From NCBI GenBank assembly GCA_009391235.1, contig VEXD01000005.1, forward strand, positions 1 through 44,653: a stretch of DNA of 44,653 bases, in the 5' to 3' direction. The first letter of the stretch is position 1; every line of letters starts with the position of its first letter. This document shows, piece after piece, positions 1 to 8,900 of the stretch. Under the pieces are notes generated by a model. It was not told where the DNA came from, searched no databases, and saw only the letters and a list, made by a program, of their open reading frames with translations. A program made the position numbers and the translations under genes. The stretch is from SAR202 cluster bacterium AC-409-J13_OGT_754m. Lineage in GTDB: Bacteria > Chloroflexota > Dehalococcoidia > Lucifugimonadales > GCA-2712585.

Positions 1-1
1 T

Positions 2-1639
2 GGGTACGATGCAGATTCTGCTGCTCATGGTGGTGGAAATGCTTCTGTTATAGGTAATGATGGAGGCAATGAACAGGAAGAATACGATGGTGGTATAGGT
101 GATCAGTTTATGGATGTGACACGAAGTGCAGGAGTGACACTGCAGCATCAATTAATAACTACCGATATTCTGGACTTTGGAGCGGGCGTTGTTGTTTTTG
201 ATTATGATAATGATGGATATGATGATTTTTATGTTACAAATTCTAAGGGGCCTAATGCTCTTTACCGGAATTTAAGTGATGCAACATTTGAGGATGTTGC
301 AGATATTTCTGGCGTCGCTGATCCTTTAGGTGTGGCTAATGGAGGATGTGCGGCAGATTACGATAATGATGGCAATAAAGACTTATTTGTGACTAACTAT
401 GGAGTCAGCAAATTGTTCCGCAATGTTGGCGGAGGACAGTTTGAAGATGTCACAGATCATAGATTTAGTGGTTCTCATGGTTCTCATAGATCCATGGGAT
501 GTGCATGGGGTGATTTTGATCTAGACGGATTTGTTGACCTAGTAATAGTAAGGCATATGAACACAGAAGGGGCTATAGACTGGGGCCCGCATGTGTTTGG
601 AGATTTAGTGGACCATTTGGTTTTGTACCACAACAATGGAGATGGATATTTCGAGGATGTGACAAGACTGTTGGGAGATCCGTTAACTAAGCGGGAAAAG
701 ATGCCAGTGGGCAATATATGGGGAGCTGGTTTTCAACCTGCATGGATTGATTTTGATAACGATGGTGATCTTGATCTCTATGTTGTGAATGATTTCGGAT
801 ATCAGTTACAACCCAATGTGTTATGGAGAAATGATGGGCCTTTAGTTGATGGCTCATGGGAATTTACTGATGTATCAGCAAAAACAAAAGCAGATGTAGG
901 ATTAAATGGGATGGGCTTAGCAGTTGGTGACTACGACCTTGATGGATTCCTTGATTTTTATATGACCAATATTGATGTCAATTATCTCTTAAAATACGAT
1001 AGTGGAAGAAGCTTGTTTAACGATGTAACTGTTTCTTCTAACACCGATTTGAGCGGAGGAAGTACGTCGCAAGTGTTTTGGGGCACTATGTTTTTAGACT
1101 ACGATAATGATGGGGATGAGGATCTCTATGTTGTTTCCGGTTATCTGAAACAAGAAAACTTTGATAATCCTAGAGAACAACGTAATGTTTTATTGAGAAA
1201 TGACGGAAATGGCAAATTTAGTGATGTTTCTAAAAACAGTGGCGCAGATGACTTAGGAATTGGAAGAGGAGCCGCTTTTTTGGATTTTAATAACGATGGA
1301 TGTGTAGATATTCTTGTTCATAATTTGTCTCAGAAGCCAAGGCTTTTGCAAAACCTATGTACTTCGGGCAATGGTTGGCTTAAGGTTAAATTACGTGGCT
1401 CAGAATCCAATATGGATGGTATTGGAGCCAGGATTGAAATTGTTGTCGATAATATAAGGCAAATAAGAGAAATATCAGCAGGTTCGAGTCAGATGAGTCA
1501 AAATATGGTAGAAGCTCATTTCGGGGTTGGCAGTGTAAGGAGAATAAACTCTGTAATAGTCCGGTGGCCTAGCGGAAATGTCGATGTAATTGAGGATGTA
1601 GATGCCAACCAGAGTTTAGTTATCGTTGAATCTGACTAG
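2..1639 (+). CDS. FG-GAP/VCBS repeat protein with C-terminal ASPIC/UnbV domain (5' partial)
   Basis: This is a CRTAC1-like secreted or surface beta-propeller protein, probably with a calcium-dependent adhesive or binding role. The frame is open from base 2, well upstream of the first ATG at 110, so the gene starts outside the window. The first ~35 visible residues are a Gly/Asp/Glu/Asn-rich low-complexity linker. Then follow about seven FG-GAP blades, each with a DxDxDG-type calcium loop (FDYDNDGYDD, ADYDNDGNKD, GDFDLDGFVD, IDFDNDGDLD, GDYDLDGFLD, LDYDNDGDED, LDFNNDGCVD). The last ~85 residues match an ASPIC/UnbV domain, with GIGARIEI, EISAGSSQMSQN and VIVRWPSGNVD. Localisation cannot be read because the N-terminus is missing. 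The family call is secure; the substrate or partner is unknown. Confidence 0.88.
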   Translation, partial: GYDADSAAHGGGNASVIGNDGGNEQEEYDGGIGDQFMDVTRSAGVTLQHQLITTDILDFGAGVVVFDYDNDGYDDFYVTNSKGPNALYRNLSDATFEDVADISGVADPLGVANGGCAADYDNDGNKDLFVTNYGVSKLFRNVGGGQFEDVTDHRFSGSHGSHRSMGCAWGDFDLDGFVDLVIVRHMNTEGAIDWGPHVFGDLVDHLVLYHNNGDGYFEDVTRLLGDPLTKREKMPVGNIWGAGFQPAWIDFDNDGDLDLYVVNDFGYQLQPNVLWRNDGPLVDGSWEFTDVSAKTKADVGLNGMGLAVGDYDLDGFLDFYMTNIDVNYLLKYDSGRSLFNDVTVSSNTDLSGGSTSQVFWGTMFLDYDNDGDEDLYVVSGYLKQENFDNPREQRNVLLRNDGNGKFSDVSKNSGADDLGIGRGAAFLDFNNDGCVDILVHNLSQKPRLLQNLCTSGNGWLKVKLRGSESNMDGIGARIEIVVDNIRQIREISAGSSQMSQNMVEAHFGVGSVRRINSVIVRWPSGNVDVIEDVDANQSLVIVESD

Positions 1640-1641
1640 TT

Positions 1642-1678
1642 TGCCACTTATTGGCACCTTGAGTAAGGATTTTTGTTT
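1642..1678 (+). terminator. Possible intrinsic terminator after the FG-GAP gene
   Basis: Directly after the stop codon there is a 5-bp hairpin (TGCCA, loop CTTAT, TGGCA). A second short stem follows (CCTT, loop GAGT, AAGG), then the T-rich tract ATTTTTGTTT. The stems are short, so this is a modest candidate. Confidence 0.35.
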
Positions 1679-1795
1679 AAAAAGACTAGCGTGTATGTTT
1701 TAAGCAATAAACAATATGCCTTTGCCGAATTCCACTTTTAACATATTGCTAACTAATTGCAATTGTCTTGGTATGAATATTTAACCTGCCATCAT

Positions 1796-2386
1796 TTAAG
1801 CTAGATGAAGTATTCTTAAAATTCGTATTAATAGGTCTGGGATGGGTGTAAGTTTAAGCAAAATTAAACTGCTGATATATGATGCTACAATGCCTATGCT
1901 GGCACCTGCTGCTATATCCGAAAGATAGGATACTCCAGCGACCATCCTTGACATGCTCCAAAGCAAAGCAAGTATTAGAGTTATTGTTCCCACCATTTTC
2001 TTTTCTCGTAAGATTGAGAAAGCTATAGCGATAGACGCAGCAGTTGGATTAGCCGGAAAAGATGAATCAGTAGGTAAATAAAATAGTAGGGTTAATTCAA
2101 TTTCATCAAATGGGCGAGCTCTGAAGTAGAAGTCGTTTATTATTAATACGGTAAGATTGGCTATACCTAACGCGGTTACGGCAGTAAGGATGATGGTTTG
2201 ATTACGTTTTCTGGCATATCTATTATCACCGGAAAACCATAAGGCAAGTAATATTAATCCAAGAATCAGAGGTATCAAATAATCGCTTGTGATAAGTTTG
2301 AGGATTGTATCAGTGGCAACATATTGTCCTGACAATATGTTGGCCCATTCCACTAATTGTAGGTCTAAAAGCTTTAGCGGTTCCAT
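1796..2386 (-). CDS. PAP2-superfamily membrane protein, probably catalytically inactive
   Basis: A 196-aa protein with about five to six hydrophobic segments that follows the PAP2 phosphatase layout (KX6RP ... PSGH ... SRX5HX3D). The skeleton is readable: FRARP with R91-P92, SFPANP at the second motif, and SRMVAGVSYLSD with S146, R147 and D157. The key residues are changed: motif-1 Lys is N84, the PSGH His is P114, and the nucleophilic His of motif 3 is S153. Active PAP2 enzymes (undecaprenyl-diphosphatase, phosphatidate phosphatase) need these, so this one probably does not hydrolyse phosphate. It is last in a run ilvE, small membrane protein, this gene, and overlaps its upstream neighbour by 13 nt. 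It could be a lipid-binding pseudoenzyme or a diverged family with other chemistry. Confidence 0.7.
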   Translation of the reverse strand: MEPLKLLDLQLVEWANILSGQYVATDTILKLITSDYLIPLILGLILLALWFSGDNRYARKRNQTIILTAVTALGIANLTVLIINDFYFRARPFDEIELTLLFYLPTDSSFPANPTAASIAIAFSILREKKMVGTITLILALLWSMSRMVAGVSYLSDIAAGASIGIVASYISSLILLKLTPIPDLLIRILRILHLA

Positions 2387-2778
2387 AAGAGGTTTAAATA
2401 TTTCCGAGTCGATGAGTAAAACGAGTGAGAATTCAAAGACTCAAGACCAGGCTCCGAAAGCAAAAAAATTCTATTGTTTGAATTATTGTGTAAGGACGAA
2501 ATCAGAACAGTGAATATAGTGGCCATGCAAGCTCCAAAAATAAAAAAGAGAGCCTGCTGGTTTCCATTTAGTCCATCAGATGAATCAGGTATGTTCCGTG
2601 GTTCAGAAATAAAGAACCACGTAAAAGATATAGAGATTAACAATAATCCGAATACCTTGTTTGGGAATGGGGATTTGATAAACCTCAAGCCGTATAAAGG
2701 TCCTTGGCTTACGGCTAATTGGATAGAGCCACACGAAGAAAAAAAGACCAACAGAAGGTAGTCTAATTCAAACGACAT
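2374..2778 (-). CDS. Hypothetical small membrane protein
   Basis: A 134-aa protein I do not recognise. It has three hydrophobic stretches, around residues 6-30 (YLLLVFFSSCGSIQLAV), 42-58 (VFGLLLISISFTWFFIS) and 75-95 (ALFFIFGACMATIFTVLIS), so it is probably an integral membrane protein with a polar C-terminal tail. It lies 6 nt after ilvE and overlaps the PAP2-like gene by 13 nt on the same strand, which suggests co-transcription and translational coupling. Open frames on the opposite strand here look like shadows. No functional motif is visible. Confidence 0.6.
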   Translation of the reverse strand: MSFELDYLLLVFFSSCGSIQLAVSQGPLYGLRFIKSPFPNKVFGLLLISISFTWFFISEPRNIPDSSDGLNGNQQALFFIFGACMATIFTVLISSLHNNSNNRIFLLSEPGLESLNSHSFYSSTRKYLNLLWNR

Positions 2779-2784
2779 TTGTCT

Positions 2785-3714
2785 TTATTTTATTGGATCT
2801 GCTGGTGTGCACCAGTCTATGTATTTAGAGTGGTTGCCTTTTACTATTTCGAAGTACAGTTCTCTAATTGATTTAGAGATTGGGCCTACTAGGCCTTTAC
2901 CTATTTTGCGATTATCTAATTCGACGACAGCGGTAACGTGAGCAGCTGTTCCAGTTAGTAGACATTCATCGGCTGTATATAATTCTGTTCGATTTATATG
3001 AGCTTCCTCTACTTCTAGTCCTAATTCCTCTTTTGCGATTTGGATAACGGTGCCTCTCGTTATGCCTGGCAAAAGATTATCAATCAGGGGTGGTGTAAAT
3101 AACTTGCCTTTTTTAACCATAAATAAATTCTCACCCGCACCTTCTGATACATTGCCATCCTTATTCAAAAGTATTGCCTCGTCGAAACCGGCAAGGATTG
3201 CTTCGGTTTTTGCTAGAACACTATTAATATACCCTCCAGTGAATTTGAAACGAGGAGGTATTGTGGTGTCGGTCGTACGTTGCCATGAAGATGTACAGCA
3301 CCTTAGAGAATCACTTTCGAGATAGTTTCCGAATGGTACTATGATAATACAGAGGTCACTAGAAAGTTCATGTAATTTAAGATTAGCTACTTGATTGGCA
3401 CTTTTGTATGCGAGTGGTCTTATATAAATATCGGACCTATAGCCGCACTTTTCCACTAGGTCTACAGTGATTGCACAAAGCTCATCCACGGAGTAAGGGA
3501 TATCCAACATCAACAATTTGCATCCGTTAATTAGTCTTTCATAATGGTCTCTTAATTTGAATATATATGTAATTGCCCTTTCTTCATTCCAGTTCCCCCT
3601 TATGCCTTCAAAAGCACCAGTACCGTAGTGAAGAGCGTGAGTGGTAATATTGATATTAGCTTCTTCTAAAGGAACGATGTGTCCTTGAAAAAAGGCATAT
3701 GCATTGGGTTTCAA
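2785..3714 (-). CDS. ilvE: Branched-chain amino acid aminotransferase
   Basis: A class IV PLP aminotransferase that interconverts Leu, Ile and Val with their 2-keto acids, using glutamate/2-oxoglutarate. Its 309 aa match the family length. Visible signatures are YGTGAFEGIRG near residue 30, the PLP lysine K157 in RFKFTGGYINS, and NVSEGAGENLF near 188-198, followed by the C-terminal TGTAAHVTAV loop. The start is TTG at 3714; no in-frame ATG or GTG fits better, because the nearby ATG upstream runs into a stop. It is first in an operon-like run with two membrane protein genes, and a promoter embraced by an inverted repeat lies just upstream. D-amino acid or aminodeoxychorismate lyase members share the fold, but the BCAT motifs favour ilvE. 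Confidence 0.93.
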   Translation of the reverse strand: MKPNAYAFFQGHIVPLEEANINITTHALHYGTGAFEGIRGNWNEERAITYIFKLRDHYERLINGCKLLMLDIPYSVDELCAITVDLVEKCGYRSDIYIRPLAYKSANQVANLKLHELSSDLCIIIVPFGNYLESDSLRCCTSSWQRTTDTTIPPRFKFTGGYINSVLAKTEAILAGFDEAILLNKDGNVSEGAGENLFMVKKGKLFTPPLIDNLLPGITRGTVIQIAKEELGLEVEEAHINRTELYTADECLLTGTAAHVTAVVELDNRKIGKGLVGPISKSIRELYFEIVKGNHSKYIDWCTPADPIK

Positions 3715-3737
3715 TGTCTTATCTCTTCATATTAGGA

Positions 3738-3778
3738 TGTGTTAAATTAATTATAGAGATCCTGTTCGTTTAACACAA
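3738..3778 (-). promoter_or_regulatory. ilvE promoter embraced by a 9-bp inverted repeat
   Basis: On the minus strand the -35 candidate TTGTGT (3773-3778), a 17-nt spacer and the -10 TATAAT (3750-3755) lie upstream of ilvE. A perfect 9-bp inverted repeat, TGTGTTAAA at 3738-3746 and TTTAACACA at 3769-3777, has one arm over the -35 and the other near the expected start of transcription. This layout suggests an operator but no regulator is identified. The rest of the 315-nt gap to rph is AT-rich, with TATAAT-like boxes near 3980 and 3994 that lack good -35 partners. Confidence 0.5.
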
Positions 3779-4029
3779 CGCCGGTGGGTTTTCTAAATCT
3801 TGATTCGTCTGACCTTAACTTTGACTCGGTAAAACTTAAGGTAATTAATACACTAATTGATTTTAAGTGTAAGTCTAAGCTAATGAAATTTTAGTGAATC
3901 TTCACCAATTCCACAGTTTTCCCTTATTATATTCTGATAATCTAATTTGGGAATCTAAAGGTTTCTAGATGGACGTATATATAATAATCTTAATATAATG
4001 ACGAGCAGCTTTTGTAATTTGGAGGGTTT

Positions 4030-4758
4030 TTGAAAAGAATTGATGGAAGGTCCAATTTAGACATTCGAGATACTAAATTCAGTGTAGGATATCAGTCATT
4101 TGCTGAAGGGTCCGTATTGGTTGAAATGGGTGATACCAAGGTTATATGTGCGGCGAGTATTGAGGAAAAAGTACCTGGTTGGTTAAGAGGTGAGGATAAA
4201 GGGTGGGTTACTGCTGAATATTCTATGTTGCCTAGATCTACCATTTCCCGAACTAATCGTGAAAGCAGGGGGGGGTCTGTTAAGGGCAGATATCAAGAAA
4301 TACAACGTTTAATTGGTCGTTCTATGAGGGCTATAACGGATCTAAAAGGATTAGGATCCAGGACAGTAGTAATTGATTGCGATGTTTTGCAAGCGGATGG
4401 TGGAACAAGGACTGCTGCCATTAATGGTTCTTTTGTGGCTTTGTATCAAGCTGTTTGGAGTTTAGTTAGCAAAGGAGTTTTGCCACGAGTTCCAATAATT
4501 GGTGCTGTAGGTGCTGTAAGCGTGGGTTTGATAAATAATGAACTATTGTTGGATATTTGTTATGAAGAAGATTTTAGAGCCCAAGTAGATTTTAACATCG
4601 CAATGACTGATGAAGGTAAAATGGTGGAATTGCAAGCCTCTGCGGAAGGCAAAGCATTCGACAAAAATCTGATTAGTGAAGCTGTGGATTTGGCTCAATC
4701 TGGGATAGAAGAAATAATTAGAATTCAGCAGGCATCTATAGAGTCAATTACAAATTAA
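4030..4758 (+). CDS. rph: Ribonuclease PH
   Basis: A phosphorolytic 3'-5' exoribonuclease that trims the 3' tails of tRNA precursors. Its 242 aa match the family. It shows the RNase PH signature RSTISRTNRESR around residues 74-85, GRYQEIQRLIGRSMRA, and the CDVLQADGGTRTAAING block with the catalytic acidic residues. The start is TTG at 4030 with a clear GGAGGG ribosome binding site 4 nt upstream. The htrA gene follows after 19 nt, so the two are probably co-transcribed. It is divergent from ilvE. Confidence 0.96.
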   Translation: MKRIDGRSNLDIRDTKFSVGYQSFAEGSVLVEMGDTKVICAASIEEKVPGWLRGEDKGWVTAEYSMLPRSTISRTNRESRGGSVKGRYQEIQRLIGRSMRAITDLKGLGSRTVVIDCDVLQADGGTRTAAINGSFVALYQAVWSLVSKGVLPRVPIIGAVGAVSVGLINNELLLDICYEEDFRAQVDFNIAMTDEGKMVELQASAEGKAFDKNLISEAVDLAQSGIEEIIRIQQASIESITN

Positions 4759-4777
4759 GATTGGAGGGTTTCTAGTA

Positions 4778-5905
4778 GTGGTCAGGTTAATCACCGTGAT
4801 TATTTGTTTGTGCATAGCTTTGGTTTCAATCGGGTGTAGTTCTTCAACATCCTCTGTTCCATGGGTTGAAGAAAACGGATTGGAGAATGATTATTCGACT
4901 GATGATGACAGTGTTATTCATAAGACTGAGACTAATAAATTGGAATATACTGCTGAGGTTAGCATTTTAAATTTGCCTTTGGTGATAGAAAACGTCAGAG
5001 AAGCTGTCGTGTCTGTAGTTGCTGAGAAAATGACTGTGGGGATATGGGGGGAGGAACAAGGATCAAATAGTGGTTCCGGAGTGTTCTTTCGGAACGATGG
5101 GTATATCTTAACTAATAACCATGTTATAGAGGGAGCGACTAAGGTTCTTGTCACGGTTGGTGAAGGGGATCCTTTGGAAGCCGCCGTCGTGGGTGTGGAC
5201 TATGATACAGATTTAGCAGTGTTGAAAATTGATGAATGGGGCAACCAAATTACGTATCTGGACTTTGCCGATCCGGAGACTATAAAGGTTGGTCAATGGG
5301 TTATAGCAATAGGTAACGCATTGGCTTTACCTGGAGGACCTTCAGTCACATTGGGTATTGTAAGTGCATTGGATCGTTCTTTGGAGATGAGTCACAATCG
5401 TACTCTTTATGATCTTATACAGACAGATACTATTATTAACCCTGGTAACAGTGGAGGACCCCTTTTAAATATGGCGGGGCAAATCGTGGGGATCAATACG
5501 GCTGGGATTAGAGGAGAACGTGTGGAGGGTATTGGATTTGCCGTAAGTGGAGAGACCGCTTTGCTTGTCGCTAAGGAGTTAATAGACTTTGGGAAAGTAA
5601 GATGGCCTTGGTTGGGTATTGGAATTAAGGAAATGGATGCTCAACAAATAGCTGATATGGATCGCGTTCTGAAACGTGGTGTTTTTATCGTTAACGTAAT
5701 GAGAAGCAGTCCGGCTTCGGATGCTGGGCTTAGGCCCCAAGATGTGATTTTGGCTTTAGATGGTGAGCAAGTGTCAGCTATAAAAGATCTTACTCGGGTT
5801 CTGAGGTCCAAGTTCGGATCTACTGATAAGATTGGAATTGAGATTTGGCGTGACGGCAAGGTCATGCAATTGGATGTCATTCTTGGTGAAAGGCCGTCCG
5901 ATTAA
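4778..5905 (+). CDS. htrA: HtrA/DegP-family serine protease, predicted lipoprotein, one PDZ domain
   Basis: An envelope quality-control serine protease. The N-terminus is a lipoprotein signal with lipobox VSIGC (Cys20), followed by a Ser/Thr/Asp-rich linker to about residue 60. The trypsin-like domain has the full triad: H115 in LTNNHVIEG, D145 in YDTDLAVLK and S225 in NPGNSGGPLLN. One C-terminal PDZ domain spans about residues 275-370 (SSPASDAGLRPQDVILALDG). It starts with GTG behind GGAGGG at longer than ideal spacing. Membrane anchoring by a lipid rather than a transmembrane helix is the notable variation. Its position behind rph probably reflects co-transcription, not a shared pathway. 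It is convergent with ileS. Confidence 0.93.
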   Translation: MVRLITVIICLCIALVSIGCSSSTSSVPWVEENGLENDYSTDDDSVIHKTETNKLEYTAEVSILNLPLVIENVREAVVSVVAEKMTVGIWGEEQGSNSGSGVFFRNDGYILTNNHVIEGATKVLVTVGEGDPLEAAVVGVDYDTDLAVLKIDEWGNQITYLDFADPETIKVGQWVIAIGNALALPGGPSVTLGIVSALDRSLEMSHNRTLYDLIQTDTIINPGNSGGPLLNMAGQIVGINTAGIRGERVEGIGFAVSGETALLVAKELIDFGKVRWPWLGIGIKEMDAQQIADMDRVLKRGVFIVNVMRSSPASDAGLRPQDVILALDGEQVSAIKDLTRVLRSKFGSTDKIGIEIWRDGKVMQLDVILGERPSD

Positions 5906-5952
5906 GTTATAAGGTTGGAATATCAAACGATTGGCATTCTTTTGCGGTTACA

Positions 5953-8900
5953 TTAACTCGACAGTTCTACCCCAAGCGTTATTTCCATGTTGTCTAGATT
6001 CTGAGTTTCGTAGATAGCAAGATCATCAGCAATTTTTTCAATTATATTGTTGGATAATGTTTCTATTTTAATAGCGTCTCCGAATTTACCAATCACATCA
6101 GAAATAACTTTAGGCCCTTGCAGATAGCAATTAATTCTATCGGTTACTTGGAAATCAGCATTTCGGCGCATATTTTGTATCCGGTGGATCAATTCTCTTG
6201 CCAATCCTTCTTCGGCTAGTTCGTCCGTAATATTTGTATCTATTGCTACCATGTATCCGCTATCAAATACTACCTGATAGTTATTAGTTAATATACTTGT
6301 AGCACCTGCAGCAGTTTGATGTGCATCCTGGTAGAAAGAATCTTTTTCGTATATCAAGATTAGTTGTTTAATGTTCAATTCTTCTAAAACTTGTGTTTTG
6401 ATGTCATTTAGATATTGTTCTTCATCTGCACTACTGGTTTTAACCATTAAGGTATTTAACGGCAATCGTACTTTTTTGCCAGCTCTTGAGCGAGCATCAC
6501 GACCCATGCTGCATAATTTCATTGCTAATCGCGTAGCTCGCATTAGTGGTTCGTCTACAAGCAAATTGTTGTAGTCAGGGAAAGTAGTAAGGTGGACACT
6601 TGTTTCTGCACTATTATCAGATGATACCACTAGATTTTGGTAGAGTTCTTCAGAAAGAAATGGTGTATATGGAGCCATTAACTTTGCTAAGGTAACTAGA
6701 CATGAGTAGAGGGTAGAATAGGCGGAAAGTTTGTCAGTATCGTTCTCGCTTTTCCAAAATCTCCGTCGACTTCGACGTACGTACCAATTAGAAAGCAAAT
6801 CTACGAATTCTTGTATTTTTCTTCCTCCATTTGTAGGGTCGTAGGAGTTTAGGCATTGATCTACTTGCTGAATTAAAGTATTTAGTTCGGATATGATCCA
6901 TCGGTCTAATTCAGATGTTGGCTTTATTCCTTTTGTGGAGGTTATTGGATCAAACTTGTCGATATTAGCGTAGGTGACAAAGAAGGAATATACGTTCCAA
7001 AGAGTTAGCACGAATTTTCTGACAACTTCACCAACCAATTTTTGTGAAAACCTTCGTGATTCCCCTGGCTGTGTTGCTGTAAACAAGTACCATCGTGTTG
7101 CATCAGCTCCGTGGATGTCTAGTATCTCCCAAGGGTTAACCACATTACCAATAGATTTACTCATTTTGCGGCCCTTTTCATCCAATATTAGACCAAGGCA
7201 TATGACGTTCTTGTAACTTGATTTTCCGGTAAGGAGCGTTGAGATGGCCAATAGACTGTAGAACCATCCTCTGGTTTGATCCACCGCTTCGCATATATAT
7301 TCTGCCGGAAATGGGCCGGTTTTTAGTAAACTTTGTAGTTCTGTATCAGATTTAATATTCCATTGGGCGAACGGCATAGCTCCAGAGTCAAACCATGCGT
7401 CCATTACCTCAGGGATACGGTACATTTTATTGGCACAATGTGTACAATTGATGGATATTTGGTCTATATAAGGCCTATGTAAGTCGAGCTTATTGATATC
7501 GCCTATTTGATTGGATCCGGATTTACTTTTCAGGTCACTGATGTTTCCTATGCATGTATAGTTGGCACAAACGGTACATTGCCAAATGGGTATGGGTGTA
7601 CCCCAATAGCGTTCTCTTGATATTGCCCAATCCACTCCGTTTCGTAACCATTCGCCAAATCTTCCTTCTTTTATATATTCAGGGTACCAATTAATTTTCT
7701 GATTTTCTGATAGTAATTGTTCTTTTAGAGCTGTAGTCTGAATGTACCACGATTCTTTGGTGTAATAGAGCAAGGGAGTTTTGCAACGCCAGCAGAAAGG
7801 ATATGTGTGATAGTAGGTTGAATGAGACAATAAAAGATTGCGTTGTTCTAAATCGTTGATAATGTCCGTATCAGCCTGTTTAACAAATTTCCCTTTAAAT
7901 GGAAAATCTCCTACGAAACATCCCTGCATATCCACAGGCTGCAGATAATTAAGTTGGTTTTGTTTTCCTACAGACAAGTCTTCATCACCGAAAGCAGGAG
8001 CTATATGGACTATTCCAGTTCCATCATCTAGGGAGACAAAATCTCCTAGAATAACTTTTGTTTCGAACGTAGACGTAGAATGTATGATAGATGGAGTACC
8101 GTTAGGTTCCTTTGAAGAAATCCCAAACTTTTTGATTTCCAGGCCAAATTCTTGGGGATGATACAAGGGTTTGTAAAGGCATCCTTTTAAATCGGATCCT
8201 TTTATTAATCCTACTACTGTATGTGGTTCAGGGATTACTTTGCTCACTAATTGTTCAGCTAATATTAGTCTTTCTATGGTATTTGCATCATCAGAAATTT
8301 CTACGATCGCGTAGCTCGCATCTGCATTTACGGCTAGTCCAGTATTAGAAGGCAGAGTCCATGGAGTAGTTGTCCATGATAGGAAATAAGTGGTCATTTT
8401 TGATTGCGTTGAAGTAGTTAAGTCGTCCCATTTATTAAGGAAGGCCAAATTATCTTTCGTATCTAATAGGGGGAATTTTACGTATACGGATGGGTCAGGA
8501 GTATTCTCTTGATAACCTAGAGCTAGTTCATGTGAACTGAGTGATGTGACACATCTTGGGCAATGGGGAGTTGCTTTCAAACCCTTGTAAACTAAACCGT
8601 TATCCCAAAGATTCTTAAATATCCACCATCCGGTTTCAATATATGAGTTTTCCATGGTTACATAGGGCTTTTCCATATCGACCCAGAATCCGATGCGATC
8701 TGTTAAACGTTCCCATTCCTTAACATAACGAAAAACACTTTCTTGGCATTTTTGATTGAACTTTTCTATACCATACTGTTCAATATCTCGTTTTGACTTC
8801 AACCCCAACTCTCGTTCTATCTCTAATTCGACTGGAAGACCATGTGTATCCCAACCACCTTTACGCAAAGGTCTAAATCCCTTCATGGTTTTGTATCGAC

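Noticed and set aside
484-714. Minus-strand 76-aa frame inside the FG-GAP gene
   Set aside because: It is a shadow of a strongly patterned repeat gene, with no family motif.
2289-2761. Plus-strand frames opposite the PAP2-like and small membrane genes
   Set aside because: They lack ribosome sites and motifs; the minus-strand frames have membrane segments and operon spacing with ilvE.
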